Source: CANRIN01 sp964493515
GTDB taxonomy: Bacteria; Bacillota; Clostridia; Oscillospirales; JAAYOS01
Length of the DNA: 64,000 nt
NCBI GenBank assembly: GCA_964493515.1
Contig: CAZBNJ010000003.1
Span: 1-64,000 of the forward strand
Direction: 5' to 3'
The notes beneath the pieces were generated by a model. The model was not told where the DNA came from and searched no databases. It was given only the letters and a program-made list of their open reading frames with translations. Below are positions 49,541 through 58,465 of this stretch, one piece after another. The translations under genes and the position numbers were made by a program. Within the stretch, counting starts at the first letter, position 1, and every line of letters begins with the position of its first letter.

Positions 49541-50569
49541 TGCGCGGCGTCCACCGCGGCGACGGCGTGGCTTCTGCTCGGAACCGCCCTCGCCCTGCGA
49601 ACCGTCGGTCGACTGCCGATCGCGGAGGGGAGCGCGGTGCTCCTTCTGCGGCTGCTCGCCGTCATCGGATGTCTCCGACTTCTGCGGACGCGGCGCGCGG
49701 GGAGGCTTTTCGGATGCCGCCGGACGCTGACCGCCTGCCTGACCGAGACGCGCCTTGCCGTTGCGCAGCACCTCGATGTCGTCGATGTGGTAGTATTTCG
49801 CGGAAAACTCGTCGCCGTTCTCGAGAAGCACTCGGAGCTGGCGGCGGAGCAGATTTATCGCGGTGACGGTGCCCTCGCCGTCGACGGTGCGGACGAGCGA
49901 GCCGAGCTTCGGCGTGGTCTTGAGCAGCTCGCTGTAAGCCTCCTGCTCATATTTCAGGCAGCACATCAGTCTGCCGCAGGTGCCGCTTATCTTGGTAGGG
50001 CTGAGCGACAGCGACTGGTCCTTTGCCATCTTTATCGAGACGGGGTGGAACTCGCGCAGGAACTGCGAGCAGCAGAACGGACGCCCGCAGATACCGAGTC
50101 CGCCGAGCATCTTTGCCTTGTCGCGCACGCCGACCTGGCGCAGCTCCACGCGGGTGTGATACTGCGCGACCAGGTCACGCACCAGCTCGCGGAAGTCGAC
50201 GCGGTTCTCGGACACGAAGCTGAACACCATCTTGCTGCCGTCCAGCGACCGCTCGGCGCTTATCACGCGCATATCCAGGTTTCGGGCGTCGGCGCAGTCC
50301 TGACAGAAGTTCCGCGCGGCAAGCTCCTCCTGCTCGCGGGCGGCGGCTTTCGCCAGATCGTCCTCGTTCGCGCGGCGCATAACCTTGCGGAACGGCGGGA
50401 CTATCTTGTCGTCGGCGACCATCCGATTGGACGCCACGCACTCGCCAAGCTCGCTGCCGGCAGCGGTCTCGACCACCAGCTTCGCGCCCTCCTCATACTG
50501 CGCGCCGCACGGGTCGAAGTAGTAGGTCTTGCCCGCGCCGCGGAAACGTATTCCGACAATTTCGGTCAT
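49532..50569 (-). CDS. ricT: PSP1-domain protein RicT (YaaT)
   Basis: 345 residues from ATG 50569 with GGAGGTATAATA upstream. PSP1 C-terminal domain with conserved cysteines (FCQDCAD, GLGICGRPFCCSQF, GTCGRLMCCLKYEQE), which bind iron-sulfur clusters in the Ric complex that modulates RNase Y. The last ~75 residues are Pro/Arg/Ser-rich and likely disordered, longer than in most relatives. The final codons come from R2 copy F. Confidence 0.93.
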   Translation of the reverse strand: MTEIVGIRFRGAGKTYYFDPCGAQYEEGAKLVVETAAGSELGECVASNRMVADDKIVPPFRKVMRRANEDDLAKAAAREQEELAARNFCQDCADARNLDMRVISAERSLDGSKMVFSFVSENRVDFRELVRDLVAQYHTRVELRQVGVRDKAKMLGGLGICGRPFCCSQFLREFHPVSIKMAKDQSLSLSPTKISGTCGRLMCCLKYEQEAYSELLKTTPKLGSLVRTVDGEGTVTAINLLRRQLRVLLENGDEFSAKYYHIDDIEVLRNGKARLGQAGGQRPAASEKPPRAPRPQKSETSDDGEQPQKEHRAPLRDRQSTDGSQGEGGSEQKPRRRRGGRRAKE

Positions 50570-50725
50570 TATTATACCTCCAAACGGTGGATAAACATAG
50601 TCATACACAATATATTATACCGCAGAAATCGTAGCTGTCAAGCGCGATTGCGGACAGTCTCCGAGGAGAAAAGTCACACTTTTGGAGAGTGCTGAAAATT
50701 TTTGAAAAAATATGTGAAAAAACGC

Positions 50726-50753
50726 TTGCAATTCCGTGGGAGTCTGCTATAAT
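50726..50753 (+). promoter_or_regulatory. Promoter of the SLH surface protein gene
   Basis: TTGCAA (50726-50731), 16 bases, TATAAT (50748-50753) with TGC before it. Leader ~90 bases. The 280-base gap to ricT is otherwise AT-rich and empty. Confidence 0.8.
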
Positions 50754-50849
50754 AGGGCTACACAAGGGGGAACTACACCTAATTTGTCGAATACCGCCGC
50801 CATGTGCGGCAAACCAAATAACCTTTTACCACGAAAGGAGAGAGCGAAT

Positions 50850-53399
50850 ATGAAGAAAGGCAGAAGAGTATTTGCGATATTCATGGCGACGGTCATGGTT
50901 CTTGCACTGTTGCCGACTGCTGCGTTCGCTCACGATGAGGAGATCATTGATACCGAGGCAGAGGCGCTCGAGGTGTTGGGTGCAATAGCGTCTGACGATA
51001 CCGAGAGCGGCTTTGAGGCGGAGGCCGACGATGAACTCGGCGAGCCTGACGAGGATTTCGGCGGCTTTGCGGAGGACCTGCCCGACGACACGTTCGGCGG
51101 CTTTGCCGGCATCGACGACCTGTTCGGTATGGACGAGGACGCCGCGCCTGTGGAGGACGACGACTTCGGCATCGGGGCGGTCGCCGAGATAGCGCTGTAT
51201 GCGTCGACGCAGCAGCGCACCGTAAACGTGTCGTGGGTAGACGCTTTTAACCCCAACGTTGCGTACAACTCGTACAGCTTTACCAAAAATTATAATGAAG
51301 AGATTACGCTTGATGAAGTGCTCCCGAATGGCATTGGCGATTACGTCGTCATTAAATATGAGCTGACCGTTAAGAACGGAAGCAGCACCACGACCGACAC
51401 GAGCACCGATTTCATCGTGGGACCGAAAAAGGGCGTCCCGTCCTACAAGATATATGTCATTGACGCCACACCGGGCGCGCACATATACTTCGACCTCGCG
51501 TTTGTGGACGAGGAGGGCAACGAGCTTGCCGCGCCGGAGGGCTACGCCATCGGTTACACCGCGACCATCAGGGGTACCGACGGATATAACGAGACTACCA
51601 CCCGCACGACGAGCGGAAAAATAACCGTAGATGCTCCGTACTACAACGCGCTTGTGAAATATGGAAATGAGTTTACGTTCGGCGAGCAGGAGAACCTGGA
51701 CATACCCGGATACGAGCTTATTGACGGAAATCCGGTGATAAGCTGGCCTGAGAATATGGGAGGAATGTATCGAAGCGGGCCGAACAGTTACGCTGTTGAG
51801 GCAGACGCTTTAAGGGATGTTTCCTTTACCATCACCAACACATACAGGCAGGTCGAGACCTACACGGTCACATGGCTGGACTTTACGGGGGAGGTGTTCC
51901 ACACCGAGATAGCGAACAAGGGCGCGGACATCCCCGCAGAGTATCTTGAGAGCTGCCCGAAGGGCACTCCCGACAACGAGTCCTTCGCGTTTAACGGCTG
52001 GAATGAGCCGATCGCGGACGGCGAGAACTACATCATCAGCGCCAGCTGGATAGAGCCGCACACGGTGACTATCGATGGAGTGGTGACGCAGACCGTAAAG
52101 CATGGCACGACCGCGAGCGAGCCGGTCAGAAAGCCGGAGAAGGTCGGACATACCTTTGACTTCTGGACGCTCGACGGCGAGAACGCGTTCGACTTCAGCA
52201 CCCCGATAACCGAGGACATAGCGCTGACGTCGAGCTGGACCGCCGAGAAGCGCACCGTCGCCTGGATGGACGGCGAGGACGTTGTCGCGACCGCCGAGGT
52301 CGACTACGGCACGACCGTGACCGAGCCGGATGCCGAGCTGACCCGCGAGGGCTATCGCTTCGACGGCTGGGACTTCGACTTTGACACCGAGATAACCGAG
52401 GACACGACGATATCCGCGATTTGGGTCAAGCAGATCACTCACACATGGGTGAACGGCGAGGATACCGTGGACAGCACGACGGTGGACGAAGGCACGGAGG
52501 TTGAAGCGCCCGAGGCTCCGACCCGCAGCGGCTACACCTTTAACGGATGGAGCGAAACCACCGACGAGTGGGGCAACGTGACCTACACCGCGCAGTGGAC
52601 GCAGAACAGCACCGGCAATACCGGAAACACGGGTAATACCGGCAATACGGGCACCACCGGCGGAAATGTCGGCGGAAACGACGAGCCTATCGGAGGCAAC
52701 GACGAGGGCAACGACCCTGCCGATGATACCACCGATCCGAACGAGGGTGGCGAGAACGGCGAGGATGAGAACGGCGGGCTTATCGACATAGACGATGACC
52801 AGACCGCGCTCGCCGACCGACCGTTCCTGTTCATCGACGTGAACGAAAACGACTGGTTCTATGGCGACGTGTACACCGTGTGGGAGAAGGAAATGATGAA
52901 CGGCGTGACGACGACGCTCTTTGCGCCGCACGACACGACCACACGAAGTATGCTGGTGACGATACTCTATCGACTTGAGGGTGAGCCGGAGGTCGAGGTG
53001 ACCGACAGGTTTACCGACGTGGCGGCGGATATGTACTACACCAAGGCCATAGCATGGGCTGCCGAGAACGGCATAGTCTACGGAGAGACCGAGGACACCT
53101 TCTCGCCGGAGGGCATCGTCCTTCGCGAACAGACCGCCGCGATACTCTATCGCTACGCCAAGTACAAGGGTATCGACGTGAGCGTTGACGAGAGCGAGAT
53201 ATCGTTTGAGGACGCAGACCAGATAACCGAGTACGCGCAGGACGCGATGCTCTGGGCGGTAAGCACCGGGCTGATGAAGGGCAAGGCTGACGGCGTGCTC
53301 GCGCCGCAGGAGGGCACCGAACGCAGTCAGATGGCGACGCTGCTCGTGCGTTTCATGGAGATGGCGGAGAGCGCCGAGGGCGAGGCTGACGAGCAGTAA
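50850..53399 (+). CDS. Large SLH-domain surface protein with InlB-type repeats
   Basis: 849 residues from ATG 50850 (GAAAGGAGAGA upstream). Signal peptide ends near AFA|H (~27). An acidic region rich in Asp/Glu follows. Residues ~360-620 contain repeats of the InlB_B/Flg_new type (GYTFNGWSETTDEWGNVTYTAQW and relatives). A Thr/Gly/Asn-rich linker with NTG triplets (~621-690) leads to three SLH domains (FIDVNENDWFYGDVYTV..., FTDVAADMYYTKAIAWAAENGIV..., FEDADQITEYAQDAMLWAVSTGLM) that bind the wall polymer. Possibly an adhesin. Followed by a terminator. Confidence 0.92.
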   Translation: MKKGRRVFAIFMATVMVLALLPTAAFAHDEEIIDTEAEALEVLGAIASDDTESGFEAEADDELGEPDEDFGGFAEDLPDDTFGGFAGIDDLFGMDEDAAPVEDDDFGIGAVAEIALYASTQQRTVNVSWVDAFNPNVAYNSYSFTKNYNEEITLDEVLPNGIGDYVVIKYELTVKNGSSTTTDTSTDFIVGPKKGVPSYKIYVIDATPGAHIYFDLAFVDEEGNELAAPEGYAIGYTATIRGTDGYNETTTRTTSGKITVDAPYYNALVKYGNEFTFGEQENLDIPGYELIDGNPVISWPENMGGMYRSGPNSYAVEADALRDVSFTITNTYRQVETYTVTWLDFTGEVFHTEIANKGADIPAEYLESCPKGTPDNESFAFNGWNEPIADGENYIISASWIEPHTVTIDGVVTQTVKHGTTASEPVRKPEKVGHTFDFWTLDGENAFDFSTPITEDIALTSSWTAEKRTVAWMDGEDVVATAEVDYGTTVTEPDAELTREGYRFDGWDFDFDTEITEDTTISAIWVKQITHTWVNGEDTVDSTTVDEGTEVEAPEAPTRSGYTFNGWSETTDEWGNVTYTAQWTQNSTGNTGNTGNTGNTGTTGGNVGGNDEPIGGNDEGNDPADDTTDPNEGGENGEDENGGLIDIDDDQTALADRPFLFIDVNENDWFYGDVYTVWEKEMMNGVTTTLFAPHDTTTRSMLVTILYRLEGEPEVEVTDRFTDVAADMYYTKAIAWAAENGIVYGETEDTFSPEGIVLREQTAAILYRYAKYKGIDVSVDESEISFEDADQITEYAQDAMLWAVSTGLMKGKADGVLAPQEGTERSQMATLLVRFMEMAESAEGEADEQ

Positions 53400-53428
53400 G
53401 CCCTGGCCGCCGAAAGTTTGATATAGTG

Positions 53429-53456
53429 AAGGAGGAGACCAAGCGGTCTCCTCCTT
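53429..53456. terminator. Intrinsic terminator
   Basis: AAGGAGGAGACC, AAGC, GGTCTCCTCCTT followed by TGATTTTA. Between convergent genes. Confidence 0.8.
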
Positions 53457-53461
53457 TGATT

Positions 53462-54019
53462 TTATCGAATGACCATCTTTATGATATCCGCGATGTATTC
53501 CGGCGGGTCGACGCAGTCACCGGCGACCCACTTCATCACCACAGCGGTTAGACCCTGGCGGTAGAAGCTCATCATGTACGCGTGCTTTGTCTTGTCCACG
53601 CCGTAGCGCGTGAGTATCGGTGAGATTGTCTCCGAAAACATACGCTGAAATGTCTTTTCCACGTCAAACACGCTCGAATTGTCGTGTATTGCCTTGTACG
53701 CGCGCTGATTCTCCCTGACAAAGTTCAAATATGGCATCAGCCACTCGTCGGTGATGAAATACAGCTCGTCCAGCGGCTTGTCCTCTACCGATATATCACT
53801 GCGCGGCAAATTCTCGTAGAACCGCTCCCCGATAAGCGACATCGTCTCCGCAAGCAGATCGCCTACCGTCTCATAGTGCAGGTAGAAGGTGGAGCGGTTG
53901 ACCTTTGCGCGAACGCATATCTCCTTTACGGTGATATACTCGAAATCCTTTTCGTCGAGAAGGGAGAGCAGCGCCTCGTCCATACGGACGGCGGTCTCAA
54001 AGTATCTGCTCCTGTTCAT
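53462..54019 (-). CDS. TetR-family regulator
   Basis: 185 residues. N-terminal HTH (EYITVKEICVRAKVNRSTFYLHYETVGDLLAE) and a ligand domain with the DhaS/TetR_C_8-like pattern. It lies 16 bases after the small membrane protein on the same strand; both follow a palindrome that may be its operator. The inducer is unknown. Confidence 0.9.
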   Translation of the reverse strand: MNRSRYFETAVRMDEALLSLLDEKDFEYITVKEICVRAKVNRSTFYLHYETVGDLLAETMSLIGERFYENLPRSDISVEDKPLDELYFITDEWLMPYLNFVRENQRAYKAIHDNSSVFDVEKTFQRMFSETISPILTRYGVDKTKHAYMMSFYRQGLTAVVMKWVAGDCVDPPEYIADIIKMVIR

Positions 54020-54035
54020 CCCGATACCTCCACGC

Positions 54036-54395
54036 TCAATCTGCCGCGTCGCTTATCTCCTTTGCGAGCCGCATAATGTCGCTCGCGTACTTCTGCTTGC
54101 CCCTTGCGAGCAGCCGCTTGTAGATGAAATAGTTCACCGACACCATCGCGATGCCGATAAGCCCTATCACTATGCCGCCGACAAATGCCGCCGTGCCGCC
54201 GCCGATGACCTCCATCGCGAGGCACATACCGACACCGAGCACCAGCGCGCCGACTATGCCGAAGGTGTAGGCGAATATGTTTGCGGGCTGCTTTGCCTTT
54301 CTGTCCAGCTTCTTCAGCGCAACCACCTTGGCGGTCGACTTCTCGGCGTACTCCTCCGCTATCTTTTCTGCAAATACTGCGTCCGTACTTTTCAT
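54036..54395 (-). CDS. Small membrane protein of unknown function
   Basis: 119 residues with a helical N-terminal domain (~1-38) and two membrane segments (~39-65 and ~70-92), then a cytosolic tail. First gene of a two-gene unit with a TetR regulator. The start codon lies in one arm of a 12-base inverted repeat. Function unknown; regulated expression is likely. Confidence 0.75.
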   Translation of the reverse strand: MKSTDAVFAEKIAEEYAEKSTAKVVALKKLDRKAKQPANIFAYTFGIVGALVLGVGMCLAMEVIGGGTAAFVGGIVIGLIGIAMVSVNYFIYKRLLARGKQKYASDIMRLAKEISDAAD

Positions 54396-54432
54396 GATAT
54401 AGACATCTCCTTTCGGTTTGTGTCTATATCAT
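54394..54432. promoter_or_regulatory. Inverted repeat at the start of the tetR unit (candidate operator)
   Basis: ATGATATAGACA (54394-54405) and its complement TGTCTATATCAT (54421-54432), 15 bases apart, perfect. The repeat covers a likely -10 (TATGAT on the - strand) and the start codon of the 54036 gene. A TetR dimer site or an RNA hairpin that hides the ribosome binding site are both possible. Confidence 0.7.
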
Positions 54433-54489
54433 ACTGTAATGCGCGCCGCGTTTGAACGACACCGATTGCGGGAAGTGTCGGGTTTTGCG

Positions 54490-54978
54490 CTACGACAGGT
54501 ATATCGCGTGCAGGAGCGCGCGTCCGATCCGCGTCTTGAACATGGTGGCGAGCGCCCTGTTTATCGCCTCGAGCGACGCGTGGCACTCGTCGGCGTTTAC
54601 GAGATAGTCGGCTTCGAGCAGTATCTGCCAGTCGACGCCGTCCACGCCCTCGAGCGTGTGGTGGTGACCGACGAGGAACGCTATCCGCTCGATGTCGGCG
54701 TCGTCCACGCCGCAGTCGGCGAGGAAGTCACGCGCCATGTCCGGGCCGTACTGCTCCTGGAGCTTGCCGTCCGCCGAGCCGAACTTCTCGCGCAGCATCG
54801 GGCAGGCGATGTCGTGAACTATCGCCGCGACCTCGGTTATGAACTGTGTGTTGTCGTCGAGGCCCTCCGCGAGCCCTATTACCCGCGCAAACGAGTGGAC
54901 CTTCTGAAGGTGGTTGATGTCGTGGTGCGAGCCGTTTTGCGCGGCTATCATGCGGCAAAGAATCTGTGCGGCTGTCAT
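54490..54978 (-). CDS. HD-domain phosphohydrolase
   Basis: 162 residues with the HD motif pattern: GSHHDINHLQKVHSFA (first His), AAIVHDIACP (HD pair), VGHHHT and DADYLVNADE. Metal-dependent phosphohydrolase; the substrate, perhaps a nucleotide, is not evident. Single gene upstream of the antiporter block. Confidence 0.85.
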   Translation of the reverse strand: MTAAQILCRMIAAQNGSHHDINHLQKVHSFARVIGLAEGLDDNTQFITEVAAIVHDIACPMLREKFGSADGKLQEQYGPDMARDFLADCGVDDADIERIAFLVGHHHTLEGVDGVDWQILLEADYLVNADECHASLEAINRALATMFKTRIGRALLHAIYLS

Positions 54979-55028
54979 GGATTACCTCCTGTTATTTTGA
55001 ATAGAAAAACTACGGTTTGTTACGAGGT

Positions 55029-56258
55029 TCAGCGCGGAGAGGCAGGGGCTTGGGTGTGCGGAGCAGCCGTCCCTTCCACGCGGATCTCACCGGCTTTGCT
55101 GAGGCAGAACTTGGTTATCGCGGGGCCGACAAGCTCGTATATCAGCGTGCCGCAGAGCACCACCGCGCGTATCTCGGGCGCGTACTGCGGAACGACGCTC
55201 TGCGCGACGATGGTCAGACCTATCGCCACGCCCGCCTGGGGGATGAGCGTCGGGCCGAGCCACTTGCGCACCTCGGTCGGTGCGCCGCAGAGCCTTCCGC
55301 CGAGCCACGCGCCGAACATCTTGCCCACCACGCGCACAAGGACATATACAACGCCGATGACGCCTATCGACGGCAGTATGCCGAGGTTGAGCCCCGCGCC
55401 GGAGGTGGCAAAGAACAGCAGGAATATCGGCGGCGTGATGTCGTCGGCAAGCTCCGCCATCATGTCGCTCTCGGGGGAGAGGTTGCAGAGCAGGGCGCCG
55501 CACATCATGCAGGCGAGCAGCTCGGACGCGCCGAGGAGGGTGGCGATGCCGCTTGTCGCGAACACCGCGCCGCAGAGTATTATCAGGCGATTGCCCCGCT
55601 TTTTGAAGAACCGCATCGGTATCGTCATCAGGAAGCCGACGACGCTGCCGAGCGCGAGCGCGATGAGTATCTCGACAAGCGGCTTTGCTATCTGCCACGC
55701 GACCGAGGTCTGCGCGGCTTCGGCGGAGGGGTTCAGCATACCCGCGACCGCGACCGACAGTCCGAACGCCACCAGCGCGACCGCGTCGTCGATCGCCACG
55801 ACCGCGAGCAGGGTGTCGGTGACCGGCCCTCTTGCGCGGTACTGCTTGATGACCATTATCGTCGCGGCGGGCGCGGTAGCTGCGGCTATCGAGCCGAGGA
55901 CTATCGCAAACGGCGGTTCGCATCCGGCGACGACCAGCGCGCCCTGCACGAGGAACACCGCGCAGAGAGCCTCGAATATCGCGATGACTATCGGGGTCTT
56001 GCCCACCTGCTTGAAATAGCTGCGCTTGAACGAAAGACCTATCGTGAACGCGATGAACGCGAGCGCCATCTCGCTTATCAGGTCGAACGACTCGACCGTC
56101 TCGGCGGGTATGACGTTCAGAACATGCGGTCCGAGGACGAGTCCCGCGAGCAGATAGCCGGTGACGTTTGGCAGCTTGATAAGTTTTACCAGCCTGCCGC
56201 AGAGCAGTCCGCCGATGAGCAGTATCGCGAGATATGTAAGTGTTCCGAGCTGCGGCAT
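55029..56258 (-). CDS. CPA2-family cation:proton antiporter (KefB/GerN-like)
   Basis: 409 residues, about 12 membrane segments. Contains the CPA2 core: TGYLLAGLVLGPHVL, LAFIAFTIGLSFKRSYF and a transport helix with VVAIDDAVALVAFG whose Asp pair likely binds the ion. No cytosolic RCK/TrkA domain, so regulation may come from the PII-like protein encoded 3 bases upstream. K+ or Na+ specificity cannot be told. Confidence 0.9.
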   Translation of the reverse strand: MPQLGTLTYLAILLIGGLLCGRLVKLIKLPNVTGYLLAGLVLGPHVLNVIPAETVESFDLISEMALAFIAFTIGLSFKRSYFKQVGKTPIVIAIFEALCAVFLVQGALVVAGCEPPFAIVLGSIAAATAPAATIMVIKQYRARGPVTDTLLAVVAIDDAVALVAFGLSVAVAGMLNPSAEAAQTSVAWQIAKPLVEILIALALGSVVGFLMTIPMRFFKKRGNRLIILCGAVFATSGIATLLGASELLACMMCGALLCNLSPESDMMAELADDITPPIFLLFFATSGAGLNLGILPSIGVIGVVYVLVRVVGKMFGAWLGGRLCGAPTEVRKWLGPTLIPQAGVAIGLTIVAQSVVPQYAPEIRAVVLCGTLIYELVGPAITKFCLSKAGEIRVEGTAAPHTQAPASPR

Positions 56259-56261
56259 GGC

Positions 56262-56660
56262 TCACTCCGCCTCGCTTTCGGTCTCCCGCGCGATGTCGGC
56301 GGGTATGCCCTCGACGAATATCGCGGGCACGGCGAAGATGATGCCGGTGTCCGGCTGGGTCACGTCGCCGACCACGCGGTCGAACACCTCGCGCGCGTCC
56401 ATGACCTGGCGGCGGTCGATGATGGTGAATATCGTGCGGTTCTCGCTGTGGCGCATGCCGAAAAACGCGCGGAACGAGCTTATGGCGTGAGTGTCCTCAA
56501 GCCCGCCCAGCTCGTGCGCCATGCCGATGGAGTTCAGCACCGTCGCGCCGCCGATGCCCGCAGCCCGCAGCTCCTCCAGCAGCTTGTCCAGCTTTTCAAC
56601 GCGGTTCAGCACGATGAAAAGCACCAGCTTTTCCGAGTTCATGTTCATGTTTGTGCTCAT
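56262..56660 (-). CDS. PII-like regulatory protein next to the antiporter
   Basis: 132 residues with the ferredoxin-like PII outline: VLFIVLNRVEKLDKLLEELRAAGIGGATVLNSIGM, then a flexible loop region around HELGGLEDTHAISS, TIFTIIDRRQVMDAREVFDRVV and PAIFVEG. PII-like proteins beside transporters often gate them in response to nucleotides. The usual uridylated Tyr is not seen. Two genes of one operon. Confidence 0.75.
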   Translation of the reverse strand: MSTNMNMNSEKLVLFIVLNRVEKLDKLLEELRAAGIGGATVLNSIGMAHELGGLEDTHAISSFRAFFGMRHSENRTIFTIIDRRQVMDAREVFDRVVGDVTQPDTGIIFAVPAIFVEGIPADIARETESEAE

Positions 56661-56727
56661 TTTTTGTTCGCCTCCGAAAGATTGTGTATCAAATGCGGCT
56701 GTGCCGCATAATGCCCTGAGTTCAGAC

Positions 56728-58398
56728 TCAGCCGTCCAGCTCGCCGGGGGTGTGGAGCAGTCGGTAGAGCGTTATCGCCGCCGCCTCCGCGCTGAAGTGA
56801 CCGGTGGGTCGGAACGCGGAAAGTTCGTCGCCGCGAAAGACCTCCGCGCGATATAGCCCGAGCACGTCGTCGCGCGCCCATCCGCTGACAGTGTCAAAGT
56901 CGGAGGGGGAGTCGTCGCGAAGGCGCGCGGGGGTGAAGCCTATCAGCCGACAGAGGCGGGTGAGCACCGCGGCTGCTTCCTCGCGGGTGAGCGGGTCGTT
57001 TGGGCGGAAGCGTCCGTCGCCGTCGCCGAGCACCAGCCCGAGCGTCGCCGCCTGAAGCACCGCGCGGTCGTTCGTGTCCGAAAATGACGCGTCCGCCGCA
57101 GGAGTCTCGCCGCTTACCAGCTCGAAAAAACGCACCGATAGGGCGCAGAACTGCTCACGCGTGATGTTTGCCGACCAGTCGTCGAGACATTCGAGCGGGT
57201 CGAGAAGTGCGAGCTGTCCCGCCTGCCGCAGCTCGGCGGTAGCCCAGGCGCTCGCGTGCGGGAACTGCGCGTTTGCAAGCGATCCGCCTGACGACGCGAG
57301 GATGCGCCATCCGTCAGAAGTATTTACCGCGAAGCGATCGCCTTCGCCGCCGGCGACATCGGTAAGCCCGACCGCAGCGTAGCTGATGTCCGCGCGCGCG
57401 ATAGCGAAGTGGTCGCCGAACCGTACCGCGAACGCCGAGCCGGTGTAGCCGCCGATGTCGGTCGCGCCGCCGAGCGGGGTAAAGCCGCCCCAGCGATTGA
57501 TTACGCCGGGAGTGCCCGCCTTCACCGCGTAGGCAAGGCCGTGGACGAAGTCGCCGACCGCGTCGTACACGGCGGGTACCGCAAACTCGCCGTCGGTGTC
57601 GATAAAGCCCCAGCGGTCGCGCACCTTGACCGGCGCGAGACCCTCGCGGAACTCGCCGATGTCGGCAAAGCCGGTGTAGTAGCGCACGCGGCCGTCGCCG
57701 TCGACGATGGCGCACGCGCCGTTTCCGCGAAGGGTGACTATGCCCTCGCCAGCGCTCGCCGCCGTCCAATCGCAGTCGGTGACCAGCTCGCCGGAGGCGT
57801 TGATAACGCCATAGCCGCCGTTTGACACCACTGCGAGCTTTCCGCTGAAGTCGCCGACATAGCCGAAGCGGTCGGAGGTCAGCGCGTGACCGTGCTCGTC
57901 CACGAAGAACCAGCCGCTTTCGTCGCGCACGGCGGCAAATCCGTCGTGGAACTGCCGCGCGTCGACGTAGTCGCAGCCGATGGCAAGCGTCATGTCCGCG
58001 CCGATGTAGCCCCAACCGCCGTCGGTGTCCATCACCGCCGCAAAGCCGTCCGAGAAGTAGCCGGCGCCTGCCCACGCGCCACTGACCTCCGCGCCGAAGC
58101 GATTGATGAACCGCCAGCCGTCGGAGGCGAGCACCGCCGCGCGTCCGTCCGAAAAGTCGCGCACGTCGGCGTAGACGGCGTCGATTGCGACCGAGCCGTC
58201 GGACGTGTTGACAAAGCCCCACCGCTCGCCCGAGCGATAGGCGCAAAAGCCCTCGCTCGGCGCGCGAAGCTCGTCGAACGTGTCGCCGACATAGCGCGCG
58301 CCGCCGTCGAGCGTCGGTGTGAGCGCGTCGGCGGCGGGGGAGAGTGTGAGTGTCAGTATTAGCGCAAGAAGCAGCGCGAGTGTTCGTTTTGTGTGCAT
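56728..58398 (-). CDS. WG-repeat surface protein with SLH domains
   Basis: 556 residues from ATG 58398 with AAGGAGT upstream. Signal peptide ends near ADA (~26). Residues ~45-340 hold about seven WG beta-hairpin repeats (WGFVNTSDGSVAID..., WGYIGADMTLAIG...). The last ~180 residues contain two or three SLH-like modules (ITREQFCALSVRFFELV, ASFSDTNDRAVLQAATLGLVLG, NDPLTREEAAAVLTRL, then FSAEAAAITLYRLL). Attaches to the wall; partner unknown. Confidence 0.88.
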   Translation of the reverse strand: MHTKRTLALLLALILTLTLSPAADALTPTLDGGARYVGDTFDELRAPSEGFCAYRSGERWGFVNTSDGSVAIDAVYADVRDFSDGRAAVLASDGWRFINRFGAEVSGAWAGAGYFSDGFAAVMDTDGGWGYIGADMTLAIGCDYVDARQFHDGFAAVRDESGWFFVDEHGHALTSDRFGYVGDFSGKLAVVSNGGYGVINASGELVTDCDWTAASAGEGIVTLRGNGACAIVDGDGRVRYYTGFADIGEFREGLAPVKVRDRWGFIDTDGEFAVPAVYDAVGDFVHGLAYAVKAGTPGVINRWGGFTPLGGATDIGGYTGSAFAVRFGDHFAIARADISYAAVGLTDVAGGEGDRFAVNTSDGWRILASSGGSLANAQFPHASAWATAELRQAGQLALLDPLECLDDWSANITREQFCALSVRFFELVSGETPAADASFSDTNDRAVLQAATLGLVLGDGDGRFRPNDPLTREEAAAVLTRLCRLIGFTPARLRDDSPSDFDTVSGWARDDVLGLYRAEVFRGDELSAFRPTGHFSAEAAAITLYRLLHTPGELDG

Positions 58399-58414
58399 AT
58401 AGGACTCCTTAAAA

Positions 58415-58430
58415 TGTTCCACGTGGAACG
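58415..58430. other. parS-like site (one mismatch)
   Basis: TGTTCCACGTGGAACG upstream of the WG-repeat gene. Confidence 0.7.
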
Positions 58431-58465
58431 GCTACTGTGGACATTTGTGCGCAAGTAAAGGACAA

